DNA of 20,356 nt from CALGLS01 sp047626155 (GTDB lineage Bacteria > Bacteroidota > Bacteroidia > Chitinophagales > Saprospiraceae). The notes under the pieces were generated by a model. That model was not told where the DNA came from. It saw nothing but the letters and a program-made list of their open reading frames with translations, and ran no database searches. Positions 8,084-14,942 of this stretch are shown here, piece after piece. Position 1 is the first letter of the stretch, and the number at the start of each line of letters is the position of its first letter. The stretch lies in the NCBI GenBank assembly GCA_047626155.1, contig JBLHRR010000102.1:1-20356 (forward strand), read 5' to 3'. A program made the translations under genes and the position numbers.

Positions 8084-10432
8084 TTAACGACTAATAACCA
8101 CCCATCCAGAAGCCTGGTCACCGGCTTCATTGCCATAATCGATGAGGTAATAATATATTCCGTCAGGCAAATCCGTTCCTTCCCAATCGCCGCCCCATGC
8201 AACATCATTATTATACGCTCCTAATTTAAAAATCTCATTCCCCCATCTATTAAAAATGGTCACTACATTTTCAGGAAACCCTTCAATCCCCTCGATTTTC
8301 CAGAAGTCATTCACTCCGTCTCCGTTTGGTGAAAAAGCATTAAATATTTTTAATTCATCCATCGCACATTCAACATAGACGTTTACGAAAGCGGTTGCAC
8401 AGCCCGTACTGTTACATACTTGATAGGTATAGGCATCGCTTGAACCACAGTAACCCGGATCCGGGGTATAGGTGACCGTGCAATCGTTATTTGCAACAGC
8501 TGTCCCATTTGTCGGCCCGATCCCTCCGTCATCAAGGCTTATTATTGTAATACTATCTATCGTATTGCCAGGAATAATATCATTATCGCAGACATTGATT
8601 ACAATACTATTTGACAACGATAGATCCAAGGTGTCCGAATCTCCATTTAGTGTTGGTAAGTCAAGGACGATATCATCTGTTACCGTAATCTGGTATATTG
8701 TCGTATCACAGAAACCTAAATCATCGCAGATATAAACACATATTTCTTCAGTTCCCACCACCGTTCCAGCTACATCAAAACAGGCAGCACCTACAGTTGG
8801 CGTCAGCGTTAGATTAGCAGGAAGTGGATCACAGAAGAATACCGTGTCAGAAACCACTCCGCCTAACTGTGAAGAGTCAGGACAATAGTTAGTACTTACC
8901 GTTTCCAATCGAATGGTGTCTGAGATCATCGCTATAGTTGGTTCTGAAGCACAGACGACCATCAAAAGAGTATCCTGATTTCCCAGATCATCCGTCAGGT
9001 AAATACAAGCGGTGTCTTTCCCGACAGCCAACCCTTCGTAAGAAACACAGTTGTTAAGCGGGTTAAGCATAAAGTCTATAAAGCCTCCTGTATTTCCTGC
9101 ACAACCGTTAGTAACAGTGGTCAGTGTACCGGGAAGTTCGGAAAGGTCAAAGTCGCAAAAAAGCGTTGTTGTATTCAAGTATACTGTATCGTAATAGAAG
9201 CTGGAATTTATCGACTGTACATTGAAATTAATGAAGGTGGTATCACAAATTCCAAACGCATCACAGATCACGATACAGGCAGTGTCCTGACCAACATTGA
9301 AACCATTATAATTAATACAGTAAGTATCTTCATCAATAAAAAGGCCCACACTTCCCCCGGATGCATCCGGGCATATGTTGTAAATGGTATCGACTGCATT
9401 TGGAAGCAGTACACCGGTATTAATACAAGTTATGCCCATGCTCCCCAACAATAAATCTACATCTATACTGTTCGTGCCCGGTGTTCCTGGCACGTTTACA
9501 TTTACAATATAAGTAGTGGTGTCACAAAAACCTAGATCGTCACAAACTTCGACGCAGTACACATCTGTTCCTCCGGAAATGGTCGTAATCAGTAAACAAG
9601 AATCGCCGTTAATGAAGAGAGAGTTCGTGGCAAATCCAGCAAGCGCTGGACAAACATTGATGGAGCTGACGGGGGTGCCCGGCAACTGCGACAGATCAAA
9701 ACACTCTACGCTAGAATCACTAATGAGAAAGCTCAGATTCACGGTATCGTTTTGAATACAGGCAACATTTACATTGAATGTATCCGAGGTACCAGAGATG
9801 CTTTCTATTATGACAAATTCTGTTTCTCCGACCGGGAAGTTCAGTTGTGTTCCCATGGCTTCATAACTTTCCTGAACGGCTATAGTAATCGGTATCAATT
9901 CAGCGACTTGATAAATGACCATATCTGAATAACTATTCATTTCTGAACCACCCGAAATTTCGAATGGCGGATTGTATACCCAGTTCCCCGCAGGGTCTAG
10001 CATATTCAAAAGGGCTACTAATTCATTGAGATCTGCAAAACTATTGTTAGTGGCAACGTTAGTTATATTTACGTTCCAGGAGACTAAGTTATAGGGGCCA
10101 TTAATTGATAACAAGTTATAATAATACTCTGTAGTGGTATCAATGTCACAAGGTAGAAAACCCAGGTTGTAGGGCGCACCATTTGCAATCAATTGATAAG
10201 ATGGAATTTCAGCAATGGGAAGATCTACACAGAGCGGAGCGTTGAGTGTACAGTCTAAGACAGTTAGCAGAACAGTATCTGCTACGTTTACGATGGTACT
10301 ATCTATAAATGCTTCCGTTCGTTCAGCGGGAGCTTCGAGGGATTCTGCAGCCAGACAAGTATTTAAACCATTCAAACTAAGAGAGAGTAAAAGCGTTAGT
10401 GTAAGTAATATTCGCATAAAATTTTCTTTCAT
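8084..10432 (-). CDS. Cys-rich repeat surface protein with type B T9SS (CHU_C) C-terminal domain
   Basis: A 782-residue protein. The start at 10432 (MKENFMRILL) gives a good signal peptide ending near CLAAE. An upstream in-frame ATG at 10459 lies inside a hairpin, and a third ATG at 10417 is also possible. The body contains about four repeats with a spacing of 90-95 residues, each closing with a motif like VCDDLGFCDTT (near residues 295, 390, 479 and 569). The third copy has lost its last cysteine (DDLGNQDT). A further beta-sandwich-like unit near 600-690 carries TPDPGYCGSSDAYTY. Residues 695-782 form the gliding-motility-associated C-terminal domain (AFSPNGDGVNDFW, IFNRWGNEIF, LPDGIYYY). This is the type B signal for T9SS export. 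It is therefore a predicted cell-surface or secreted adhesin-like protein. The PorP/SprF gene downstream is its probable export partner. The ligand or target is unknown. Confidence 0.9.
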   Translation of the reverse strand: MKENFMRILLTLTLLLSLSLNGLNTCLAAESLEAPAERTEAFIDSTIVNVADTVLLTVLDCTLNAPLCVDLPIAEIPSYQLIANGAPYNLGFLPCDIDTTTEYYYNLLSINGPYNLVSWNVNITNVATNNSFADLNELVALLNMLDPAGNWVYNPPFEISGGSEMNSYSDMVIYQVAELIPITIAVQESYEAMGTQLNFPVGETEFVIIESISGTSDTFNVNVACIQNDTVNLSFLISDSSVECFDLSQLPGTPVSSINVCPALAGFATNSLFINGDSCLLITTISGGTDVYCVEVCDDLGFCDTTTYIVNVNVPGTPGTNSIDVDLLLGSMGITCINTGVLLPNAVDTIYNICPDASGGSVGLFIDEDTYCINYNGFNVGQDTACIVICDAFGICDTTFINFNVQSINSSFYYDTVYLNTTTLFCDFDLSELPGTLTTVTNGCAGNTGGFIDFMLNPLNNCVSYEGLAVGKDTACIYLTDDLGNQDTLLMVVCASEPTIAMISDTIRLETVSTNYCPDSSQLGGVVSDTVFFCDPLPANLTLTPTVGAACFDVAGTVVGTEEICVYICDDLGFCDTTIYQITVTDDIVLDLPTLNGDSDTLDLSLSNSIVINVCDNDIIPGNTIDSITIISLDDGGIGPTNGTAVANNDCTVTYTPDPGYCGSSDAYTYQVCNSTGCATAFVNVYVECAMDELKIFNAFSPNGDGVNDFWKIEGIEGFPENVVTIFNRWGNEIFKLGAYNNDVAWGGDWEGTDLPDGIYYYLIDYGNEAGDQASGWVVISR

Positions 10433-10444
10433 GGTAAATAGGAA

Positions 10445-10485
10445 TAAAAGACAGAGCATTGACCTATCAATAGCTCACTCTTTTA
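10445..10485 (-). promoter_or_regulatory. Leader hairpin directly before the type B cargo gene
   Basis: TAAAAGA (10445-10451) pairs with TCTTTTA (10479-10485); GAGC (10454-10457) with GCTC (10473-10476); ATTGA (10458-10462) with TCAAT (10467-10471). This gives 16 pairs, a symmetric 2+2 internal loop, one bulged base and a CCTA/TAGG tetraloop. In the transcript the hairpin ends 12 bases before the chosen ATG at 10432, so it could control translation. It could also be a DNA operator. Confidence 0.6.
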
Positions 10486-10799
10486 TCCCTTATCTATAAG
10501 GGTTGATTAATATATTCAGTGTGGTTATTGTATTTCCTAATTGGTTAAAAGTAGAAAACCGCGGAGACGCCGCGCCATACAGCTTACCTGGTTTTATAAG
10601 AAAATCGTGTCTCTTATTCATTTGCCTTGCTCCTCCTTTTCAAAAAGTCGAAACTAAGTAAATGGTCAGATTAGATTATTCGTTTTTAATATTGTGTTCG
10701 ACTGTTTCAAATAAAAAAACGAAGAATTCAGCTTTCTTTTTTAAACCTTTCCTCTCCAAAAAAGAGGGCTGGTATCTGCTTACATAGTGTGGGAATGTA

Positions 10800-10807
10800 T
10801 ACCTTTG
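10800..10807 (+). promoter_or_regulatory. Candidate -7 box (TACCTTTG)
   Basis: An exact TAnnTTTG match, 16 bases before a possible ATG at 10824 and 270 bases before the MOSC gene. It could drive either one. No strong -33 element is seen. Confidence 0.35.
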
Positions 10808-10823
10808 CCACAAGACGAAAACC

Positions 10824-10925
10824 ATGCCAATTAGAAAAAATCGTAATAAGTCCCGTTTTCCCTGCGTATACTCGATTTTTCAAACGGCTTTCTCCCTTTA
10901 TAAATTTTATTTTATACATATATAA
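10824..10925 (+). CDS. Possible 33-residue small protein (doubtful)
   Basis: ATG to TAA, beginning MPIRKNRNKSRF, with a basic start and an aromatic-rich end. Its only support is the promoter-like box 16 bases upstream. Composition is not convincing and no family is recognised, so it may be chance. Confidence 0.15.
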   Translation: MPIRKNRNKSRFPCVYSIFQTAFSLYKFYFIHI

Positions 10926-11076
10926 TCTGCACCTTAACAGACAATAACACATTGTATTCAAATTCATATATTCTTTAACTTGCTCTGCTTACATGAATGT
11001 TTTTTTTAATATTATTTTAACTAAGAAATGAGCTAAAAAGTCTTAAAAGGATCCAGTTCGCCAAAACTTTAATAAA

Positions 11077-11877
11077 ATGACTGTCACACATCTTTTTCTT
11101 TACCCGGTAAAATCCTTAGGAAGTATTGCTGTAACAGAAGCCGAATTAACGGAAAAGGGCTTCCAGTTTGATCGAAGATGGATGATTGTCGATAAAGAAG
11201 GTATATTCATCAGCCAACGAAGCCATCCGGTTTTGGCGAGTATAAAAGTAGCTATCAAGCATAACTCGATCCGATTATACACCGCCAATGACCAGCAAGG
11301 TGTAGCCATACCGATGGTGCCGGCAGAAGGACAGTCGAGCGTACAAGTTAAAGTTTGGGAATCGATATGTAGTGCAATTTGTGGCTTTGATGAAGCAAAT
11401 ATGTGGCTTAGTTCTCAACTTTCCACGCAATGTAGAATTGTCTATATGCCGGAGCAGTCTAAACGACTGATTGATTCTGATCTGGTTCCAGATGGTACTA
11501 TTGTAAGTTTTGCAGATGGTTATCCATACCTTTTAATTGGATCGGCTTCTTTGGACGATTTGAATAACAAATTGGAACATGCGGTAGACTACGATCGCTT
11601 TCGCCCCAATATTGTGGTTCAAACGGAGCAAGCTTTTGAGGAAGATCAGTGGAAAGATTTTCAACTGGGTACGGCTTCATTCCTTGGTGTAAAACGCTGC
11701 TCACGTTGTATCATGGTAAATTTGAATCAGGGAACCCTGGTTTCATCCAAGGAGCCTTTACGTACACTAGCAACTTATCGTAAGGTGGAGACTAATGTCA
11801 AGTTTGGCCTGAATATTATTTGGCGGGGAGAAGGGAAGGTCCTTAGGGTTGGAGATGAATTAGTGATTGGGAGATAG
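11077..11877 (+). CDS. MOSC domain protein with N-terminal beta-barrel (YcbX/mARC-like)
   Basis: A 266-residue soluble protein. Residues 1-100 match the MOSC N-terminal barrel (LFLYPVKSLGSI, GFQFDRRWMIVD, ISQRSHPVLA). Residues 140-265 match the MOSC domain (DYDRFRPNIVV, GVKRCSRCIMVN, SSKEPLRTLATYR, VLRVGDELVI). MOSC proteins of the YcbX/mARC group bind molybdenum cofactor and reduce N-hydroxylated compounds. In mARC the molybdenum ligand is a Cys in a CSRC-type motif, and both Cys208 and Cys211 are present here, Cys211 being the likely ligand. Unlike E. coli YcbX there is no C-terminal 2Fe-2S domain, so electrons must come from a separate partner. Its 3' end faces the prenyltransferase gene. 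The reduction substrate cannot be told. Confidence 0.88.
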   Translation: MTVTHLFLYPVKSLGSIAVTEAELTEKGFQFDRRWMIVDKEGIFISQRSHPVLASIKVAIKHNSIRLYTANDQQGVAIPMVPAEGQSSVQVKVWESICSAICGFDEANMWLSSQLSTQCRIVYMPEQSKRLIDSDLVPDGTIVSFADGYPYLLIGSASLDDLNNKLEHAVDYDRFRPNIVVQTEQAFEEDQWKDFQLGTASFLGVKRCSRCIMVNLNQGTLVSSKEPLRTLATYRKVETNVKFGLNIIWRGEGKVLRVGDELVIGR

Positions 11878-11996
11878 AAGCACATTGGCGTTCCGCAATC
11901 AGGATTTTTCACCGCAACGACGCAAAGTCAAGCTCCCTTTCTCTTAGATGAATGATTTGACAAAATGAACTTACTTAGCAGCTGACGCTTTTATTT

Positions 11997-12860
11997 TCAT
12001 AAAAACAAGTCTGTAATTATCATTACACATAACAATACACTAGCAAAACCATTAGTGGTAAAGAATGCCAAATCCACTTTGCTCAAATCATTTGGTTTAA
12101 CCAATAAATGCTGATAGACCAACAAGCCGACAAAGCAGAGCGTTCCCAGCCAATGCAACCATCCTAAAGCTATAAACTCTGCGTCAATTGAGTAACTCGC
12201 ATATATAATTAAGCCCGCGCAAAGTACATGCAGGAAGGACGACAATAACAATGATTTTTCTAATCCCAAAAACGTTGGTACAGAATGCAAGCCCTGCTCC
12301 TGATCAAAAGATTTATCCTGCATGGCATAGATGATGTCAAAACCACTCACCCAGCACAGAACAGCAATACTATATAATACTGGTATTATTGAAAAGCTTC
12401 CGGTTACTGCGAGGTAGGCCCCTATTGGAGAAAAGGATAATCCTAGTCCTAAAACAAAATGACACAAGGCTGTAAATCGCTTTGTATAACTATAGCCCAA
12501 GATAACCAGCAAGGCAACCGGTGAAAGATAAAAACATAATGGATTGATAAACCAAGTGGTCGCCACAAATAAAGTAACATTCAAGAGTACAAATATTAAC
12601 GCTGACTTTGGCTGAATCACGCCTGCAGGAATTTCCCGCGTAGCTGTTCTTTGATTGAGGATGTCAATGTCGCGGTCAATATATCGATTGAAAGCCATAG
12701 CTGCTGATCGGGCGAAGATCATACAAAATAATACCAACAACAATGTGAACCAGTTAATACCATTTCCTACTTCTATGGTTGCAAGGGCAAATCCCAATAA
12801 GGCAAAGGGCAAAGCAAATATGGTGTGGCTGAACTTTATTAAGGACAAGTAGTATTTCAT
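11997..12860 (-). CDS. UbiA-family prenyltransferase, probably menaquinone biosynthesis (MqnP-like)
   Basis: A 287-residue integral membrane protein with about eight hydrophobic helices. The two Asp-rich motifs that bind the prenyl diphosphate through magnesium are present: N58RYID62RDID66 and Q181D182KSFD186. Other family marks are FALPFALLGF at the N-terminus, YSYTKRFT at 123-130 and QGLHSVPTFLG at 188-198. The combination with GLHSVP resembles the UbiA-like polyprenyltransferases common in menaquinone-using bacteria and proposed as MqnP of the futalosine route. Bacteroidota generally use menaquinone, so attachment of a polyprenyl chain to a naphthoate-type acceptor is more likely than ubiquinone synthesis. 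No other menaquinone gene lies nearby to confirm this. Length is normal for the family. Confidence 0.88.
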   Translation of the reverse strand: MKYYLSLIKFSHTIFALPFALLGFALATIEVGNGINWFTLLLVLFCMIFARSAAMAFNRYIDRDIDILNQRTATREIPAGVIQPKSALIFVLLNVTLFVATTWFINPLCFYLSPVALLVILGYSYTKRFTALCHFVLGLGLSFSPIGAYLAVTGSFSIIPVLYSIAVLCWVSGFDIIYAMQDKSFDQEQGLHSVPTFLGLEKSLLLSSFLHVLCAGLIIYASYSIDAEFIALGWLHWLGTLCFVGLLVYQHLLVKPNDLSKVDLAFFTTNGFASVLLCVMIITDLFL

Positions 12861-12950
12861 GCTATTTCATTTTATCTGCAATATTAACCAAAAGGTTTAG
12901 AAAATAACAATAAAATCGCTGGTAGGTTTTGATAGTTGAGCATAAACAAA

Positions 12951-12985
12951 GGCTCACGAGTGAAAAATTGTTTTACCCGTGAGCC
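12951..12985 (-). terminator. Stem-loop terminator after the first DUF1573 gene
   Basis: GGCTCACGAGTGAAAA (12951-12966) pairs with TTTTACCCGTGAGCC (12971-12985) with one mismatch and one wobble around ATTG. It lies 33 bases past the stop at 13018. On the minus strand it is followed by TTTGTTTATG, a T-rich tract. Confidence 0.7.
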
Positions 12986-13017
12986 GTATCGGGTGATCTT
13001 TGGTTATGAAATTAGGC

Positions 13018-13563
13018 TTAGTTAACGGCAACCAACTCCTTAGCCACGTTAACCTCTCCTTTGATCGTCAAGAAAGTCTGTGCAGGATCAGTGTTAGCTG
13101 TAATCGTAACACGCTTGCTTTGCTTATTTTTCTTTCCTTTAGAATCAAACTGTACAGCGATCTCGCCAGTTCCACCAACTGGAATTGGTTCTTTTGACCA
13201 GCTAGGAATAGTACATCCACAACTACCTTTAGCGTTAGAGATGACTAATGGCTCGTTACCAGTATTTTTGAATTTGTAAACATGGTTTACTTTTTCACCA
13301 GCGTTGATGGTTCCAAAATCAAACTCTGTTTCTTCAAATTTCAACGTCGTTAATGGCCCAACAGGAAGCGATACTTTTGCCACCTTACCTTGCCTATTTT
13401 TACTTAGCTCAAGAAGGTCCGATTTTTTAGCAGCAATTTTATAATCAGTTGCCACTACTGGTCTCACTTGGGCTTTCTCATTTTTAGAATACAATAAATT
13501 CCCAGCCAATAACAAGGCTATTGCGAATAAGATTCCGGTCTGAACTTTCTGTGATTTTTTCAT
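13018..13563 (-). CDS. DUF1573 protein, membrane-anchored or secreted (paralogue 1)
   Basis: A 181-residue protein. An N-terminal hydrophobic segment (about residues 10-26) acts as a signal or anchor, and the DUF1573 Ig-like domain covers about residues 77-176. The family hallmark is present: FDFGTINAGEKVNHVYKF, GNEPLVISNAKGSCGCT, then IPVGGTGEIAVQFDSKGK. DUF1573 is an ASPM/SPD-2/Hydin-like beta-sandwich, very common in Bacteroidota; its role is not established. The core is 89/96 residues identical to the paralogue at 13926-14531, while the N-terminal 75 residues differ completely and are basic here. It has its own candidate promoter and terminator, so the two genes can be expressed separately. 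Confidence 0.9.
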   Translation of the reverse strand: MKKSQKVQTGILFAIALLLAGNLLYSKNEKAQVRPVVATDYKIAAKKSDLLELSKNRQGKVAKVSLPVGPLTTLKFEETEFDFGTINAGEKVNHVYKFKNTGNEPLVISNAKGSCGCTIPSWSKEPIPVGGTGEIAVQFDSKGKKNKQSKRVTITANTDPAQTFLTIKGEVNVAKELVAVN

Positions 13564-13695
13564 CTTAATTTTAGTTTTAAGTCAGATAAAAAACAATGAT
13601 TTTACAATTGATCTTTAACCAACGATGTGTTAGAAAAATATGTCGCCAAAGTCATGAGTTTCGACAACGGGGTGTTGCTAACGAATTCGTTGATA

Positions 13696-13703
13696 CAAAG
13701 ATA
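13696..13703 (-). promoter_or_regulatory. Candidate -7 box for DUF1573 paralogue 1
   Basis: TATCTTTG on the minus strand matches TAnnTTTG exactly, 132 bases upstream of the ATG at 13563. No good -33 element is visible. Confidence 0.45.
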
Positions 13704-13791
13704 AAGGAGGAAAAGGGCATTCGCTGTTAATGGAAAACGAAGAAATGTAAAAGGGTTGTTAATGATTGTCAATCTAGCAGATGGCAATTGG

Positions 13792-13833
13792 CAGTTGGCT
13801 TCCCTGTAACACACGATAATGGGAAGCCAGCTG
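13792..13833. repeat. Stem-loop between DUF1573 genes
   Basis: CAGTTGGCTTCCC (13792-13804) pairs with GGGAAGCCAGCTG (13821-13833), 13 positions with a single wobble, loop 16 bases. It sits directly beyond the terminator hairpin of paralogue 2. Confidence 0.6.
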
Positions 13834-13836
13834 CTA

Positions 13837-13883
13837 AATAAACAAAGCCCAGACTTTCTTTCGAAAGCCTGGGCTTGTTTATT
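13837..13883 (-). terminator. Strong terminator after DUF1573 paralogue 2
   Basis: A long inverted repeat of about 20 pairs, built on AATAAACAAAGCCCAG and CTGGGCTTGTTTATT with CTTTC/GAAAG inside, one bulge and one mismatch. It lies 42 bases after the stop at 13926. T-rich sequence on the distal minus-strand side supports termination. Confidence 0.8.
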
Positions 13884-13925
13884 GGTAGAGTACAACTCTA
13901 CAAATAACATATTTTAATTCCGCGA

Positions 13926-14531
13926 TTACTTCTCTGCAGCCGCCTTCTTAGCAGCTTTAGCAGCTTCAGCAGCTGCATCTGGAGTAACGTCTCCTTTGAT
14001 GGTCAAGAAACTCTGAGCAGGATCAGTGTTAGCTGTAATAGTTACACGCTTGCTCTGCTTGTTTTTCTTTCCTTTAGAGTCAAACTGTACAGAAATCTCA
14101 CCAGTTCCACCAACTGGAATTGGTTCTTTTGGCCAACTAGGTACAGTACATCCACAGCTACCTTTAGCGTTAGAAATGATTAATGGCTCGTTACCTGTGT
14201 TTTTGAATTTGTAAACGTGGTTTACTTTTTCACCAGCAGCGATGGTTCCAAAGTCAAACTCTGTTTCTTCAAAGTCTACAGTAGTAGTAGGACCAGCAGG
14301 AGCGGCAGGAGCAGCAGCTGATGCATCACCAGCCTTAGTTGCGCCAGCAGCACTTGGTGTTACGCTGTTGTTGTTTACACCTGTAGTAGTAGCGATAGAT
14401 TCTTTCGCTGCAGCTCTTACATCACTATCGCCACCTCCGAACATTCCAGAGAAGGCACCAGTCATGTTAGCAATCAATAAACCAGCTACGACTACTAAAA
14501 GTCCCAATTGAATTTTTTTTGAATTTTCCAT
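13926..14531 (-). CDS. DUF1573 protein with Ala-rich linker (paralogue 2)
   Basis: A 201-residue protein with an N-terminal hydrophobic segment (about residues 8-27), an Ala/Thr/Gly-rich linker to about residue 85, the DUF1573 domain (about 86-182), and an Ala/Lys-rich tail (AAAEAAKAAKKAAAEK). The domain differs from paralogue 1 at only seven positions of 96 (Asn/Ala, Val/Ile, Ile/Val, Ser/Pro, Ala/Ser, Thr/Ser, Glu/Asp). The domain carries the CGC pair in GSCGCT. The linker suggests the domain is held away from a membrane; the helical basic tail could contact acidic surfaces. The function of the family is unknown. A matching TAnnTTTG promoter lies about 85 bases upstream. Confidence 0.9.
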   Translation of the reverse strand: MENSKKIQLGLLVVVAGLLIANMTGAFSGMFGGGDSDVRAAAKESIATTTGVNNNSVTPSAAGATKAGDASAAAPAAPAGPTTTVDFEETEFDFGTIAAGEKVNHVYKFKNTGNEPLIISNAKGSCGCTVPSWPKEPIPVGGTGEISVQFDSKGKKNKQSKRVTITANTDPAQSFLTIKGDVTPDAAAEAAKAAKKAAAEK

Positions 14532-14612
14532 TATTAGATTTGTTTTAAAAAATTTGAATTATAATTCTATGTTAAAATGCGATTTAGAATTCGAAAATAT
14601 CGATTCGAGGCA

Positions 14613-14620
14613 CAAAAGTA
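14613..14620 (-). promoter_or_regulatory. Candidate -7 box for DUF1573 paralogue 2
   Basis: TACTTTTG on the minus strand matches TAnnTTTG exactly and would give a leader of about 75 bases before the ATG at 14531. The -33 region is T-rich but lacks a clean TTTG. Confidence 0.5.
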
Positions 14621-14721
14621 GTTCTTTTCATAATTAAAATAAAGCTATTTTGATACGAATCACTGATTCCATACTACAAATATATGCCCGATTCCCTGTT
14701 TCCCGCTGTTAATGAGTCACG

Positions 14722-14751
14722 AACGACTTGTTAACGACTTGTTAACGGCTT
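14722..14751. repeat. 11-bp tandem repeat
   Basis: AACGACTTGTT at 14722-14732 and 14733-14743, then a partial third copy AACGGCTT at 14744-14751. The junctions create GTTAAC palindromes. Confidence 0.6.
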
Positions 14752-14942
14752 AAACAAGGGGAATTCAGGAGGTAAAACATTAAAATTATGCAAATATGAA
14801 ACCAATTTCAAGTGCTAATATTACGGTTAATTGATTCTGCGTAATTGTTTGTTTCCCTCAGTACATAATTAAATGCTGGGGCTTCTGTTAGGTTTACTAA
14901 ATTTTAAAAATTTTGCAAACCCCTTGGCCTTAGTTAACAAAG

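Larger units (their letters stand above)
10486..11076. other. Long intergenic region between divergent T9SS module and MOSC gene
   Basis: About 590 bases, AT-rich. It holds a short GC-rich patch with CCGCGGAGACGCCGCG at 10559-10574 that can form a small stem, a perfect TAnnTTTG box at 10800-10807, and a possible 33-codon frame after it. Nothing else is recognisable. Confidence 0.4.
13564..13925. other. Intergenic region between the DUF1573 paralogues
   Basis: It contains a candidate promoter for the downstream paralogue (13696-13703) and two consecutive stem-loops (13792-13833 and 13837-13883). No credible gene is seen. Confidence 0.5.
14532..14942. other. Intergenic region upstream of DUF1573 paralogue 2
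   Basis: It holds the promoter-like box at 14613-14620, an 11-bp tandem repeat at 14722-14751, and a weak AT-rich inverted repeat at 14891-14921 (GGTTT...AAACC) that might end transcription from the PolX-like gene. No gene is seen. Confidence 0.45.

Noticed and set aside
10728..10967. Minus-strand 79-codon frame in the long intergenic region
   Set aside because: Random-looking composition, no promoter or start signal, and it overlaps the better promoter-like box on the plus strand.
11878..11996. Terminator between the convergent MOSC and prenyltransferase genes
   Set aside because: No inverted repeat of useful length was found; only a short CACCGCAACGACGCAAAG stretch that resembles common intergenic repeats.
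13602..13910. Minus-strand 102-codon frame between the DUF1573 genes
   Set aside because: It spans both stem-loops and the promoter box of the next gene, and has no domain-like pattern.
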